Assembly: GCA_019347995.1 (NCBI GenBank)
Contig: JAHWKH010000187.1
Location: 1 to 5,397, forward strand
Source: Gemmatimonadota bacterium
GTDB taxonomy: Bacteria > Gemmatimonadota > Gemmatimonadetes > Longimicrobiales > UBA6960
Length of the DNA stretch: 5,397 nucleotides
Direction: 5' to 3'
A program made the position numbers and the translations under genes. Below the pieces are notes generated by a model, which saw only the letters and a list, made by a program, of their open reading frames with translations, did not search any database and was not told the DNA's origin. Shown in pieces: positions 5,035 to 5,397 of the stretch (positions are counted from its first letter, which is position 1; each line of letters begins with the position of its first letter).

Positions 5035-5397
5035 TCAGCGGCGCTGCCGAAGAGGCGGCGTGGTGGGCGGCGGGCGCCGGTGCTTCGTCCTCTGCTCGTA
5101 GGCGTAGGCGATGCGGATCAGGGTCGGCTCGGACCAGGCGTCTCCCAGGATCTGGAGACCGGCCGGCAGCAGGCCGTCCTCCACCCACCCCATGGGCACG
5201 GTCACGGCCGGGAAGCCGGTCGGGGGCGACAGCTCGGCGCTGTTGTTGCCGTGGGGGCTCTCCAGGTCGCCCACGAGGCGCGGCGGGTTGTCCCAGGTCG
5301 GGTAGACGAGCGCCTCGACCCCCGCGTCGGCCATGGCCCGCCGCACGCCCTCCCCCAGGGCCGCCGCGTTGGCCGTCGCCCGCACGCAGGAGGTGTC
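5035..5397 (-). CDS. amidase-signature family enzyme, C-terminal part
   Basis: The gene runs off the right edge of the window; the visible 120 residues stay in frame to base 5397 and end at TGA (5035-5037). They match the C-terminal third of amidase-signature hydrolases (GatA/AtzF/fatty-acid amide hydrolase type): VEALVYPTW, a [20 protein letters not shown] block, the [20 protein letters not shown] strand-helix, and the final [14 protein letters not shown]. The catalytic Ser-cisSer-Lys triad lies in the missing N-terminal part, so activity and substrate cannot be judged, nor can a signal peptide. The family hydrolyses linear amides to acid plus ammonia or amine. A GatA subunit role is unlikely because no gatB or gatC is adjacent and the tail is that of stand-alone amidases, but the window is too short to exclude it. 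It lies upstream of, and in line with, the Tat hydrolase, so the two may be co-transcribed. Confidence 0.88.
   Translation of the reverse strand, partial: DTSCVRATANAAALGEGVRRAMADAGVEALVYPTWDNPPRLVGDLESPHGNNSAELSPPTGFPAVTVPMGWVEDGLLPAGLQILGDAWSEPTLIRIAYAYEQRTKHRRPPPTTPPLRQRR

Overview
The window is about 70% G+C by eye and very gene-dense, with strong G/C preference at third codon positions. It comes from a high-GC Gram-negative type of bacterium: it encodes a probable lipoprotein and a Tat-exported hydrolase with short spacers. The mix of genes (YtcJ-like amidohydrolase, exported RidA, Tat glycosylasparaginase, and a CxxC/tryptophan-rich unknown protein) reminds me of environmental Gemmatimonadota genomes. 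That placement is an impression from protein style, not a demonstrated assignment. I see no mobile element, CRISPR array, tRNA or rRNA.

Layout. (1) Plus strand, 1-988: the 3' end of a YtcJ-type amidohydrolase overlaps, by an ATGA junction, a RidA-family gene that carries a lipoprotein signal peptide. (2) Minus strand, 1047-2066: a PAS-GGDEF protein (putative diguanylate cyclase with an intact RxxD I-site), convergent with the RidA gene. (3) An 82-bp divergent spacer (2067-2148) holds a perfect 7-bp inverted repeat and three CGAACC hexamers. (4) Plus strand, 2149-3204: an unrecognised 351-residue protein with an N-terminal double-CxxC zinc-ribbon-like module. (5) Minus strand, 5397 down to 3229: the 3' end of an amidase-signature enzyme, a Tat-exported glycosylasparaginase-like Ntn hydrolase, and rsmD (16S rRNA m2G966 methyltransferase). 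The hydrolase stop codon and the rsmD GTG start are directly adjacent.

How the genes may work together. Three of the genes (amidohydrolase, glycosylasparaginase-like enzyme, amidase) hydrolyse C-N bonds in amides or cyclic amides. RidA proteins hydrolyse reactive enamines/imines. At least two of these products are predicted to leave the cytoplasm, which suggests breakdown or detoxification of nitrogenous compounds in the cell envelope. This is inference from gene families and neighbourhood. The GGDEF protein and the zinc-ribbon protein share a divergent control region and could be co-regulated. The least explained parts are the zinc-ribbon protein, the exported RidA coupled to the amidohydrolase, and the altered autoprocessing motif of the glycosylasparaginase-like enzyme.
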